Shown here one piece after another: positions 1 to 6,073 of a stretch of 8,165 nt of DNA; within the stretch, counting starts at the first letter, position 1; every line of letters begins with the position of its first letter. The translations under genes and the position numbers were made by a program. Below the pieces are notes generated by a model. It was not told where the DNA came from and searched no databases. It worked only from the letters and a program-made list of their open reading frames with translations. Origin of the DNA: an uncultured bacterium (GTDB lineage: Bacteria > Pseudomonadota > Alphaproteobacteria > Rhodospirillales > Rhodospirillaceae); the NCBI GenBank assembly GCA_903896775.1, contig CAITZE010000458.1, positions 1 through 8,165 of the forward strand, read 5' to 3'.

Positions 1-1
1 C

Positions 2-919
2 GCTTTTGCCGCCGCCGTGATCGTGGTGACGTTCGGTATCGACGGCGTGGCTATTCATTTTAAGCGCCGTCCGCCAATCCGCTTCGAACTCCTGCTCTTA
101 CCGACGGTCGCGGCTATCGGCATATCGCTCCTCAACGACCCGATGCACGGCGCCTTGTGGTGTTATCCCGGCGTGTTGTTGTGCTACTTTGTGCTGTCCC
201 GCCGCATGGCGATTGCCGGAAGCCTAGCCCTGCTCGCTGTCGCCGCGCCTATGGTGATCATGTCGCTTGGGCAAGATGTCGCAATTCGGTTTATTGCCTC
301 TCTCGCTCTAACTATCGCCGTGGTGTACATCATCACCGACGTGATCCGCGACTTGCAGGACGAGTTGCTTGGTCAGGCCATTACCGACCCCCTCACCGGC
401 GCCTACAATCGCCGTCAGATGGAATTCACGCTTGATGAATCCATTGAGCGTCATCAACGCACCACCGCTCCTGCCTCAGTCCTGCTGATCGACATCGACC
501 ATTTCAAGAAAGTGAATGACGATTTGGGTCACGACGCGGGCGACCGCGTTCTCAAGGCCGTGGTGGTGCTGATCAAAAGCCGCTCACGCAAATTGGACCG
601 TCTGTTTCGTACTGGCGGTGAAGAGTTTCTGCTCCTGCTACCAGACACGCCTGTAGCGGCAGCCATGCTCCAGGCTGAAAATCTCCGCAACCGTGTCGCG
701 GAAAGCAACTTGCTTAAAAATCGGCAAGTTACCATCAGCATCGGCGTTGCCGATTTGCAGCGTGGTTTGAGCCAAGAAGATTGGATCAAGATGGCGGATA
801 CCGCTCTGTATCAAGCCAAGGAAGGCGGACGTAACCGAGTTGTCCGCGCGCAAGCCGTTCAGCCGATTATACCGGCCGCTGAAAATGTCGAGGCCGGCGT
901 CCGCATTAGTGCCGAATAG
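2..919 (+). CDS. Membrane-anchored diguanylate cyclase (GGDEF), 5' partial
   Basis: This is probably a c-di-GMP synthase (2 GTP to c-di-GMP) anchored in the inner membrane. The frame is open to the left edge. A GTG at 17 exists but has no ribosome binding site and falls inside a hydrophobic stretch, so I treat the gene as cut by the window. Numbering from that GTG, residues 1-110 hold about four to five hydrophobic helices with no recognisable sensor motif. The GGDEF domain runs from about 120 to 276: DPLTGAYNRR at 124-133, the metal/GTP-binding region LIDIDHFKKVNDDLGHDAGD around 157-176, the active-site motif GGEEF at 200-204, and ADTALYQAKEGGRNRV near the end. RKLD at 191-194 lies five residues before GGEEF, the standard position of the RxxD inhibitory site, so product feedback is expected. 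GGEEF is an accepted active variant. The stop lies 4 bases from the end of the convergent fghA. The signal sensed is unknown. Confidence 0.92.
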   Translation, partial: AFAAAVIVVTFGIDGVAIHFKRRPPIRFELLLLPTVAAIGISLLNDPMHGALWCYPGVLLCYFVLSRRMAIAGSLALLAVAAPMVIMSLGQDVAIRFIASLALTIAVVYIITDVIRDLQDELLGQAITDPLTGAYNRRQMEFTLDESIERHQRTTAPASVLLIDIDHFKKVNDDLGHDAGDRVLKAVVVLIKSRSRKLDRLFRTGGEEFLLLLPDTPVAAAMLQAENLRNRVAESNLLKNRQVTISIGVADLQRGLSQEDWIKMADTALYQAKEGGRNRVVRAQAVQPIIPAAENVEAGVRISAE

Positions 920-923
920 AACT

Positions 924-1754
924 CTATTTCAAAAACCGTGCGTGATAATGCATGTGGTCGGCCATAAAGCTGGCAATGAAATAGTATGAGTGGTCGTAGC
1001 CTTCCTGCATGCGCAAATCCAGCGCGATGCCGGCCTTCACGCATGCATCGCGCAAGTGATCGGGCTTTAACTGACTGGTCAAAAATTGGTCGGCGGTTCC
1101 TTGATCCACAAGAATCTCCGGCACCCGCGCGCCGTCTTCGATCAAGGCACATGCGTCATGGCTGCGCCACGCCGCTTGATCCTCGCCCAAATAAGCCGTG
1201 AACGCCTTCTGCCCCCATGGACACTGAGTCGGCGCAACGATCGGTGCGAAGGCTGATACCGACGCATAAAGGCCTGGGTGGCGCAGTGCGAGCGTTAACG
1301 CCCCGTGACCGCCCATGGAATGCCCAAAAATTCCTTGCCGTTTGATATCAGCGGGAAGTTCATCGGCGACAAGCGTTTGCAGCTCGCGAGTGATCCAAGA
1401 TTCCATTTGAAAATGCGCAGACCACGGCGCTTGCGTCGCATCAAGATAGAATCCCGCGCCCTGCCCCAAGTCGTAAGCGGCATCATCAGCCACGCCTTCG
1501 CTGCGCGGCGAAGTGTCCGGCACGATTAATATGAAACCCAACTCTGAGGCAATTCGCTGCGCGCCGACCTTTTCGGTGAAATTAGCTTCGGTGCAGGTCA
1601 GGCCCGAGAGAAACCACAACACCGGAACTTTGCCGTTCCGCGATGCGGGCGGCAAATATACCGCAAATCGCATCGGCGTTTTGGTGCAGGAGCTCTGATG
1701 CCGGCAAACTAACTGCTCGCCGCCGAAGCTGTGAACGCGCGATAGGATCTCCAT
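924..1754 (-). CDS. fghA: S-formylglutathione hydrolase (FghA / esterase D family)
   Basis: This cytosolic serine hydrolase converts S-formylglutathione and water to formate and glutathione, the last step of glutathione-dependent formaldehyde detoxification. The 276 residues match the usual family length (about 275-285). The alpha/beta-hydrolase fold signatures are clear: GLTCTEANF at 51-59, the nucleophile elbow GHSMGG at 144-149 with Ser146, the acid Asp222 in GTADQFL, and the base His255 in YDHSYYFI. The ATG at 1754 overlaps the adhC stop by one base (TGATG). No good Shine-Dalgarno sequence precedes it, so translation is probably coupled to adhC. The oxyanion and substrate regions look intact and the gene appears functional. 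Its partner enzyme directly upstream makes the assignment very secure; a general carboxylesterase is the only alternative and is unlikely. Confidence 0.97.
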   Translation of the reverse strand: MEILSRVHSFGGEQLVCRHQSSCTKTPMRFAVYLPPASRNGKVPVLWFLSGLTCTEANFTEKVGAQRIASELGFILIVPDTSPRSEGVADDAAYDLGQGAGFYLDATQAPWSAHFQMESWITRELQTLVADELPADIKRQGIFGHSMGGHGALTLALRHPGLYASVSAFAPIVAPTQCPWGQKAFTAYLGEDQAAWRSHDACALIEDGARVPEILVDQGTADQFLTSQLKPDHLRDACVKAGIALDLRMQEGYDHSYYFIASFMADHMHYHARFLK

Positions 1755-2881
1755 CAGTACACGATCACCGAGCGGATCGATTTACCTTCGTGCATTAAAT
1801 CGAAAGCGTGATTGATCTGCTCCAAAGGCATCGTGTGCGTGATCAGGCTATCGATCTCGATCTTGCCTTCCATGTACCAGTCGACAATTTTTGGGACATC
1901 AGTGCGCCCGCGCGCGCCGCCGAAGGCGGAGCCTTTCCATACGCGGCCCGTCACGAGCTGGAACGGACGCGTCGCGATTTCTTTGCCCGCTTCGGCCACG
2001 CCGATAATGATGCTCTCGCCCCAGCCGCGATGGCAGCACTCAAGAGCCTGTCGCATAACTTCGGTATTGCCCGTGCAATCGAAGGAAAAATCCGCGCCGC
2101 CGCCGGTCGCATCGACCACGGCCTGCACCACTTTGGATGCGCCGACGTCTTTCGGATTGATGAAATCAGTCATGCCAAAACGTCGCGCGGCTTCCGCCTT
2201 AGCCGGATTGATATCAATGCCAATAATCTTGTCGGCACCAACCATGCGCGCACCTTGAATCACATTGAGACCGATGCCGCCCAAGCCGAACACGGCGACG
2301 TTGGCGCCGGGCCAAACTTTAGCTGTATTGATGACCGCGCCAATTCCGGTCGTCACGCCGCAGCCGATGTAACAAATCTTATCGAAGGGCGCGTCACTGC
2401 GCACTTTGGCTACCGCGATTTCCGGCAGCACCGTGAAATTAGCGAATGTCGAACACCCCATGTAATGGAAAATCTGCCCACTCTTGCTGGGTGAATCACA
2501 GGAAAACCGGCTGGTGCTGTCGGGCATCAGCCCCTGCCCTTGTGTCGCACGAATAGCGGTGCAGAGGTTGCTGCGTTGTGACAAACAGGTTTTGCACTGA
2601 CGGCACTCCGGCGTGTAGAGCGGAATCACATGATCGCCCGGCTTTACGCTCGTAACGCCCGCGCCCACTTCACGCACGATACCCGCGCCTTCGTGCCCCA
2701 GGATCGCGGGGAACTTACCCTCCGAATCGAGACCCGAGAGCGTATAGGCGTCGGTGTGACAAACCCCAGTCGCCATGACTTCGACCAGCACCTCACCGGC
2801 ACGCGGGCCGTCGATGGTCACCGTTTCAATACTGAGGGGCTTGCCGGCTTCCCAGGCAACAGCGGCACGTGACTTGATCAT
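1754..2881 (-). CDS. adhC: S-(hydroxymethyl)glutathione dehydrogenase / class III alcohol dehydrogenase
   Basis: This zinc-dependent NAD+ enzyme oxidises S-hydroxymethylglutathione, the spontaneous adduct of formaldehyde and glutathione, to S-formylglutathione. The family also reduces S-nitrosoglutathione. The 375 residues are full length for the family. Catalytic zinc ligands are Cys41 (GVCHTDAY), His63 (GHEGAG) and Cys174 (CGVTTGIG). The structural zinc cluster is Cys93, Cys96, Cys99 and Cys107. The Rossmann motif GLGGIG is at 199-204, followed by Asp223 in GIDINPAK, which favours NAD over NADP. Arg111 in IRATQGQGLMPD corresponds to the arginine that binds glutathione in class III enzymes, so this is not a plain ethanol dehydrogenase. 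The start is ATG at 2881, preceded by GGAG (2890-2893 on the complement) with 8-base spacing. It lies 26 bases after the MAPEG stop and overlaps fghA by one base. The gene is also called frmA or flhA-type adh in other organisms. Confidence 0.97.
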   Translation of the reverse strand: MIKSRAAVAWEAGKPLSIETVTIDGPRAGEVLVEVMATGVCHTDAYTLSGLDSEGKFPAILGHEGAGIVREVGAGVTSVKPGDHVIPLYTPECRQCKTCLSQRSNLCTAIRATQGQGLMPDSTSRFSCDSPSKSGQIFHYMGCSTFANFTVLPEIAVAKVRSDAPFDKICYIGCGVTTGIGAVINTAKVWPGANVAVFGLGGIGLNVIQGARMVGADKIIGIDINPAKAEAARRFGMTDFINPKDVGASKVVQAVVDATGGGADFSFDCTGNTEVMRQALECCHRGWGESIIIGVAEAGKEIATRPFQLVTGRVWKGSAFGGARGRTDVPKIVDWYMEGKIEIDSLITHTMPLEQINHAFDLMHEGKSIRSVIVY

Positions 2882-2907
2882 TCAACATACTCCACGATGA
2901 AACAGAC

Positions 2908-3309
2908 TTAAGCGGTGAAGACCAGTAGCAAACCCCAAGCCGCAAGAACAGTCAGCAGTAAAACGGTTCCGCCGGCCCCCACGACACGAAATATATTGGG
3001 TGCCTTGCGCCGAATTCCGAGGACATGCGACAGGCGAATAAGGACAAGCAAAATACTGGCGACAATCAACCCAATTGGATTTGCTTTCGAGGCTTCCAAA
3101 GTCCCGGTGAGGATTAATGCCAAAGGCACATATTCCGCGAAGTTGCCATGTACCCTTACTCGCACCCTTAAATCCGCGTTGTCGCCATCACCGAGGGATA
3201 CGCGGTGATGCCACCGCCCGCGCACCACGTGTATTGTCAGGACGAGATAGAACAGTGTCATGATGCACGCTGTGGTCAGCGTGATCGGCAGGGGTAACGG
3301 TGAATGCAA
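2908..3309 (-). CDS. MAPEG-family small membrane protein (TTG start proposed)
   Basis: This is a small integral membrane protein of the MAPEG superfamily (membrane-associated proteins in eicosanoid and glutathione metabolism), closest in look to the bacterial YecN-like branch. From the proposed start it has 133 residues, normal for the family, with four hydrophobic segments at about 7-28, 58-72, 78-98 and 107-131. Recognisable motifs are HGNFAEYVPLALIL (54-67) and IRLSHVLGI (91-99). The reading frame continues upstream to an ATG at 3444, but those 45 extra residues are not membrane-like and do not resemble the family. A TTG at 3309 has GGAGGAG six bases before it, so I choose TTG. It heads the block MAPEG-adhC-fghA, which suggests a link with glutathione or formaldehyde metabolism, although bacterial members of this branch generally lack a proven reaction. 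Confidence 0.85.
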   Translation of the reverse strand: MHSPLPLPITLTTACIMTLFYLVLTIHVVRGRWHHRVSLGDGDNADLRVRVRVHGNFAEYVPLALILTGTLEASKANPIGLIVASILLVLIRLSHVLGIRRKAPNIFRVVGAGGTVLLLTVLAAWGLLLVFTA

Positions 3310-3315
3310 GGCGCC

Positions 3316-3322
3316 CTCCTCC
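3316..3322 (-). promoter_or_regulatory. Strong ribosome binding site deciding a TTG start
   Basis: On the minus strand the sequence reads GGAGGAG, then six bases (GGCGCC), then TTG at 3309-3307. This near-perfect Shine-Dalgarno match sits inside the longer open frame. It is the main reason to start the MAPEG protein here rather than at the ATG at 3444. Confidence 0.75.
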
Positions 3323-3423
3323 GGGAAGTTCGCCTTAACCCTGACCGGGTCTTCCGCCTCGATCAAGGGTGACGAAGGCAAAGACCCGCAGGTTTGCATG
3401 GCTGGTATCCGGCTTGTGATCAG

Positions 3424-3457
3424 ATATCCCCATGACAGGCCCACCGATTAGGGATAT
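3424..3457. repeat. Inverted repeat ATATCCC - 20 bases - GGGATAT
   Basis: The perfect 7-base arms lie at 3424-3430 and 3451-3457 with a 20-base spacer, about 40 bases before the exporter start and between the two divergent units. They could be paired operator half-sites. Arms of this length can also arise by chance in a region of this size, so the regulatory role is a guess. Confidence 0.35.
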
Positions 3458-3495
3458 TTCAGGGCCCTCTCCTGGAATCCAATGCGCGAAATTCA

Positions 3496-4998
3496 ATGAC
3501 GACTGAACTGCCTCCTGCCCAGCGCCGACTGGTCTTCGCGGCCTGCGTCGCGGCCCTTTTCACGGCCGCCGTGGAGGGCACGATTGTCGCCACGGCCATG
3601 CCGACCATCGCCGCCGATCTGGGCGGATTCTCGTTGTTGGCCTGGGTCTTCGCGGCTTACATGCTCACCCAAGCCGTGACGATCCCGATCTACGGCCGCA
3701 TGGCGGATCTTTATGGCCGCAAGCGCGTGCTGTTTGTCGGTTTAGGAATTTTCCTCGTCGGCTGCGTGTTGTGCGGTTTCGCACCCAACATGCTCATGCT
3801 GGTCGTGTTCCGGGCGCTTCAAGGTATCGGCGCCGGTGCGGTCATGCCGGTCACGTTGACCATCGTTGGCGATGCTTATCCGTCTCTCGAGCGCGTGCGC
3901 GTACAGCCTTACATTGCTAGTGTCTTCGCGAGTTCATCCATCGTCGGCCCCGTGCTGGGCGCTTTCATTGTCCAGAATGTCAGCTGGCAATTGATTTTCT
4001 GGTTCAATATCCCTATCGGCCTGCTCGCCATCATTTTGCTCGCGCGGTTCTACAAAGAAACGCCGCGCGTCGTGAAGCATTCCATCGACATCGCCGGCGC
4101 TTTGCTTTTGATGGCGTCGATCACCGGTATTCTTCTCGCCCTGCTGCAAGCCGATACGCTCGGGTGGTGGGTCGTGCCGCTCGTGATGGCGTCCGTGTTG
4201 GTATTTTTTCTATTCCTGCGCATCGAGAAACGCTCGCCCGAGCCACTGTTGCCATCGGCGCTATGGCGCAACCGCACTCTGTTTGCTTGCAATGTCGGCA
4301 GCTTCGGCATCGGCGGCGCGCTCATGGGTGTCGGCGCTTTTCTTCCGACCTATCTGCAAGCCGTGATGGGCAACACTGTACTGGAATCGGGCATCGCGCT
4401 GTCCATTATGTCCTTCAGTTGGCCTTTGGCAGCGACCATCAGTTCGCGTGTCGTGATGGTGCGCACCAGCTACCGCACGAGTGCTGTTACCGGCGGCATC
4501 GTGATCGTAGCCGGCGGTCTGGCTTTGGCAGCGCTCGCAGCCATACCGCTTGAGATCAGTGCGCATGTCTTGTGGGGTTGGTGGCCGATCGCGGCGGCGT
4601 TTTTGATTGGCGCCGGCATGGGCATGATGAATTCCGCGCAGCATATCTCGATGCAGGAAGCCGCTGGTGCCTATCGCGGAATCGCCACTGCCACGCAGCA
4701 GTTCACACGCCAAGTCGGCGGCAGTTTTGGTACGGCTGTAATGGGCGCTGTGCTGAATCTCAGCCTCGCTACGAAGCTGCCCGGCGTGCGCGACCCAGTC
4801 GAGACCATGATGGATCCCGCTTTGCGCGCAAACCTTCCTGCTGCAGATCTCAGTATATTGAACATCGGTGTCAGCGATTCTCTATCGAACGTATTCTGGG
4901 TGACATTGCTGTTCACCATATTGGCAGCGGCAACTGGTTGGCTGGTCCCGAACGTAAAGCCCGGCAAGCTCCACGAACACACGCTCGAAGATGCCTGA
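3496..4998 (+). CDS. DHA2-family (EmrB/QacA-type) major facilitator drug exporter
   Basis: This is an inner-membrane proton-coupled multidrug or toxic-compound antiporter; the substrate is unknown. The 500 residues and hydrophobic pattern fit the 14-helix DHA2 family. Motifs in order are: TIVATAMPTIAADL at 29-42 (motif D1 at the end of helix 1), GRMADLYGRKRVL at 67-79 (motif A, loop 2-3), RALQGIGAGAVMP at 106-118 (motif B, with the conserved arginine), GPVLGAF at 151-157 (antiporter motif C, with Ala where many have a second Gly), and WQLIFWFNIPIG at 164-175. Glu27 stands where many DHA2 members have Asp before the TIV motif. The start at 3496 gives the expected short cytoplasmic N-terminus, but the Shine-Dalgarno is weak. 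It is divergent from the formaldehyde block. No periplasmic adaptor (EmrA/HlyD-like) or outer-membrane partner is adjacent, so it probably works alone. Confidence 0.93.
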   Translation: MTTELPPAQRRLVFAACVAALFTAAVEGTIVATAMPTIAADLGGFSLLAWVFAAYMLTQAVTIPIYGRMADLYGRKRVLFVGLGIFLVGCVLCGFAPNMLMLVVFRALQGIGAGAVMPVTLTIVGDAYPSLERVRVQPYIASVFASSSIVGPVLGAFIVQNVSWQLIFWFNIPIGLLAIILLARFYKETPRVVKHSIDIAGALLLMASITGILLALLQADTLGWWVVPLVMASVLVFFLFLRIEKRSPEPLLPSALWRNRTLFACNVGSFGIGGALMGVGAFLPTYLQAVMGNTVLESGIALSIMSFSWPLAATISSRVVMVRTSYRTSAVTGGIVIVAGGLALAALAAIPLEISAHVLWGWWPIAAAFLIGAGMGMMNSAQHISMQEAAGAYRGIATATQQFTRQVGGSFGTAVMGAVLNLSLATKLPGVRDPVETMMDPALRANLPAADLSILNIGVSDSLSNVFWVTLLFTILAAATGWLVPNVKPGKLHEHTLEDA

Positions 4999-5003
4999 CG
5001 CTA

Positions 5004-5024
5004 GGCTAAAACGACATTTTAGCC
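5004..5024. terminator. Perfect 8-bp hairpin after the MFS gene, possible terminator
   Basis: GGCTAAAA (5004-5011) pairs perfectly with TTTTAGCC (5017-5024) around a five-base loop, CGACA. It begins 6 bases after the exporter stop, the right place for a terminator. No long T run follows directly, so it is not a textbook intrinsic terminator; it may act together with the second hairpin or protect the 3' end. Confidence 0.5.
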
Positions 5025-5025
5025 G

Positions 5026-5042
5026 CGAGAATCGTTTTCTCG
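5026..5042. repeat. Second small hairpin directly after the first
   Basis: CGAGAA (5026-5031) pairs with TTCTCG (5037-5042) around a five-base loop, TCGTT. It lies one base beyond the first hairpin, making a twin stem-loop between the exporter and the response regulator. The 3' arm includes TTTT (5035-5038), so it could contribute to termination. It also lies within 60 bases of the next gene, so a role in that gene's 5' region is possible. Confidence 0.35.
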
Positions 5043-5100
5043 TCGGGGCCTTCTGTGTATTCTCCCCGCCAACCGCAACCCCTCGCCGTCAGTTCCTTCT

Positions 5101-5589
5101 ATGACCAAACGTATGTCATGCCTCCTCGTCGTCGAGGACGAACCGGCAGTCCGCGATCTGATCGTCGCGTTCCTCAAAGCCGGTGGATATAAAAATATCG
5201 TCGCCGCAGGTAACGCTGAAGAAGCGCTGTTTTATCTGTTCAAGGATCCCGGCCTGAATATTCAGCTGGCTGTGGTCGACCTTGTCCTGCCCAATGCCAG
5301 CGGGCTCGCGCTAATCCGCAAGCTCAGAAACGCGAAGTCAGCCCGCCTTAAAACCCTCCCCGTGGTGGTCTTAACCGGGCGGACGGATACCGATACTTAT
5401 AAGGCGGCTGCGCGGCGCGGTATTCAAGGATACCTTATGAAGCCGGTTTCGCCGGGAATGCTGGTCGATACCGTAAATGCAGTGCTTTCAACGCGCGGTC
5501 TGGCTGCACCAACGCCTCTCAAACCCCTGGACGCAGAGAATAAGTTGGCCATGGCGGGCGATGTCCCGCCACCGCCCACCCTGGATTAA
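5101..5589 (+). CDS. Stand-alone CheY-like response regulator receiver protein
   Basis: This cytosolic phospho-receiver protein has no DNA-binding or enzymatic output domain. The receiver fold covers about residues 6-130 of 162. Acidic pocket residues Glu12, Asp13 and Glu14 follow the first strand (LLVVEDEP). The phospho-acceptor is Asp60 in AVVDLVLPNASG, the switch threonine is Thr92 in VVLTGRTD, and the conserved lysine is Lys114 in YLMKPVSP. All key residues are present, so phosphorylation by a histidine kinase is expected. Residues 135-162 form a low-complexity Ala/Pro-rich tail ending in PPPPTLD. No kinase, phosphotransferase or chemotaxis gene is next to it, so the partner lies elsewhere. 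No good Shine-Dalgarno is visible before ATG 5101 or the alternative ATG 5113; the leader may be short or initiation atypical. It probably acts by protein-protein contact. Confidence 0.92.
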   Translation: MTKRMSCLLVVEDEPAVRDLIVAFLKAGGYKNIVAAGNAEEALFYLFKDPGLNIQLAVVDLVLPNASGLALIRKLRNAKSARLKTLPVVVLTGRTDTDTYKAAARRGIQGYLMKPVSPGMLVDTVNAVLSTRGLAAPTPLKPLDAENKLAMAGDVPPPPTLD

Positions 5590-5701
5590 CGTAACAGCCA
5601 ACCGTCGCGTATAGCCGGTTTGCAGCAACCCTTTGGCGAGCTAAAGTGTTCTTGCTTGGTATGCGGCCTTTTCAGGTTCGCACACAGAGGAGGAAGTCAC
5701 C
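5590..5701 (+). promoter_or_regulatory. Intergenic leader of the small membrane protein gene
   Basis: This 112-base gap separates the response regulator from the next gene. It ends with a strong ribosome binding site, GAGGAGG at 5687-5693, eight bases before ATG 5702. A weak promoter-like pair, TTGCAG at 5620-5625 and TAAAGT at 5642-5647 (16-base spacing), can be drawn but matches the consensus poorly. I see no hairpin strong enough to call a terminator. Confidence 0.35.
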
Positions 5702-6070
5702 ATGAGCGCTCCCGATGGCAAAGACCCAGGCCGCGAACCGTCCAAAAGCGCGGTGCCGCCCGTCACCGTTAAAAAAGCCAAATCCGGCGGCGATGACGAA
5801 GGCGATGATAAGCCCAGCGGTGAAGGCGTTCAGCTCAAGCAGAAGTTTCTACCCACCGGCCTGTCGCGTTCGATTGTTCTTGCCGCAGCTATCGCCGCTC
5901 TCGCGGTGCTCCTCGGAGACTTATTTGGGAGCCGCTATAATCTGGTGCCCGCACCCAATTCGACCAACGGCTTTATGTACCGCCTCGACCGGCTCACCGG
6001 CGCAGTGCAGTTCTGCGGACCGCAAGGCTGCTCGGATTTGCCGAAGCCAGACAAAGCGGCGACCAAATAA
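5702..6070 (+). CDS. Small single-pass membrane protein with a C-terminal TG/Cys motif, function unknown
   Basis: I do not recognise a named family. The 122-residue protein has a highly charged, disordered N-terminal half (about 1-50, rich in Lys, Asp, Gly and Pro, including GGDDEGDD), one hydrophobic helix at about 57-75, and a short C-terminal part. The likely topology is N-in, with the C-terminus in the periplasm. The C-terminal segment GFMYRLDRLTGAVQFC (90-105) followed by GPQGC (106-110) resembles a short motif, roughly Y-R-x-D-R-x-T-G-x-V-x-x-C, that recurs in small uncharacterised bacterial membrane or secreted proteins. Cys105 and Cys110 could form a disulfide in the periplasm. The start is strongly supported by GAGGAGG with eight-base spacing. 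The gene converges on the DUF4170 protein with only three bases between stops. Confidence 0.8.
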   Translation: MSAPDGKDPGREPSKSAVPPVTVKKAKSGGDDEGDDKPSGEGVQLKQKFLPTGLSRSIVLAAAIAALAVLLGDLFGSRYNLVPAPNSTNGFMYRLDRLTGAVQFCGPQGCSDLPKPDKAATK

Positions 6071-6073
6071 CGT

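Larger units (their letters stand above)
3310..3495. promoter_or_regulatory. Divergent intergenic region between MAPEG-adhC-fghA and the MFS exporter
   Basis: With the TTG start accepted, 186 bases separate the two divergent transcription units, so promoters for both should lie here. I cannot identify a convincing sigma-70 -35/-10 pair on either strand. The region holds an ATATCCC/GGGATAT inverted repeat and the 8-base palindrome AGGGCCCT at 3461-3468, which could be regulator sites. No regulator gene is adjacent. Promoter location is inferred from gene layout only. Confidence 0.5.

Noticed and set aside
1808..2494. A 228-codon open frame on + antisense to adhC
   Set aside because: It lies wholly inside a well-supported adhC gene on the other strand, has no ribosome site, and its translation resembles no family. 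Long antisense frames are common in GC-rich coding DNA.
3310..3444. A 45-residue N-terminal extension of the MAPEG protein from ATG 3444
   Set aside because: It has no family similarity and no convincing ribosome site, while a strong one precedes the TTG at 3309.
4261..4713. A 150-codon open frame on - inside the MFS exporter gene
   Set aside because: It is rich in Arg, His and Ala, a typical shadow translation, and is fully covered by a gene with clear MFS motifs.
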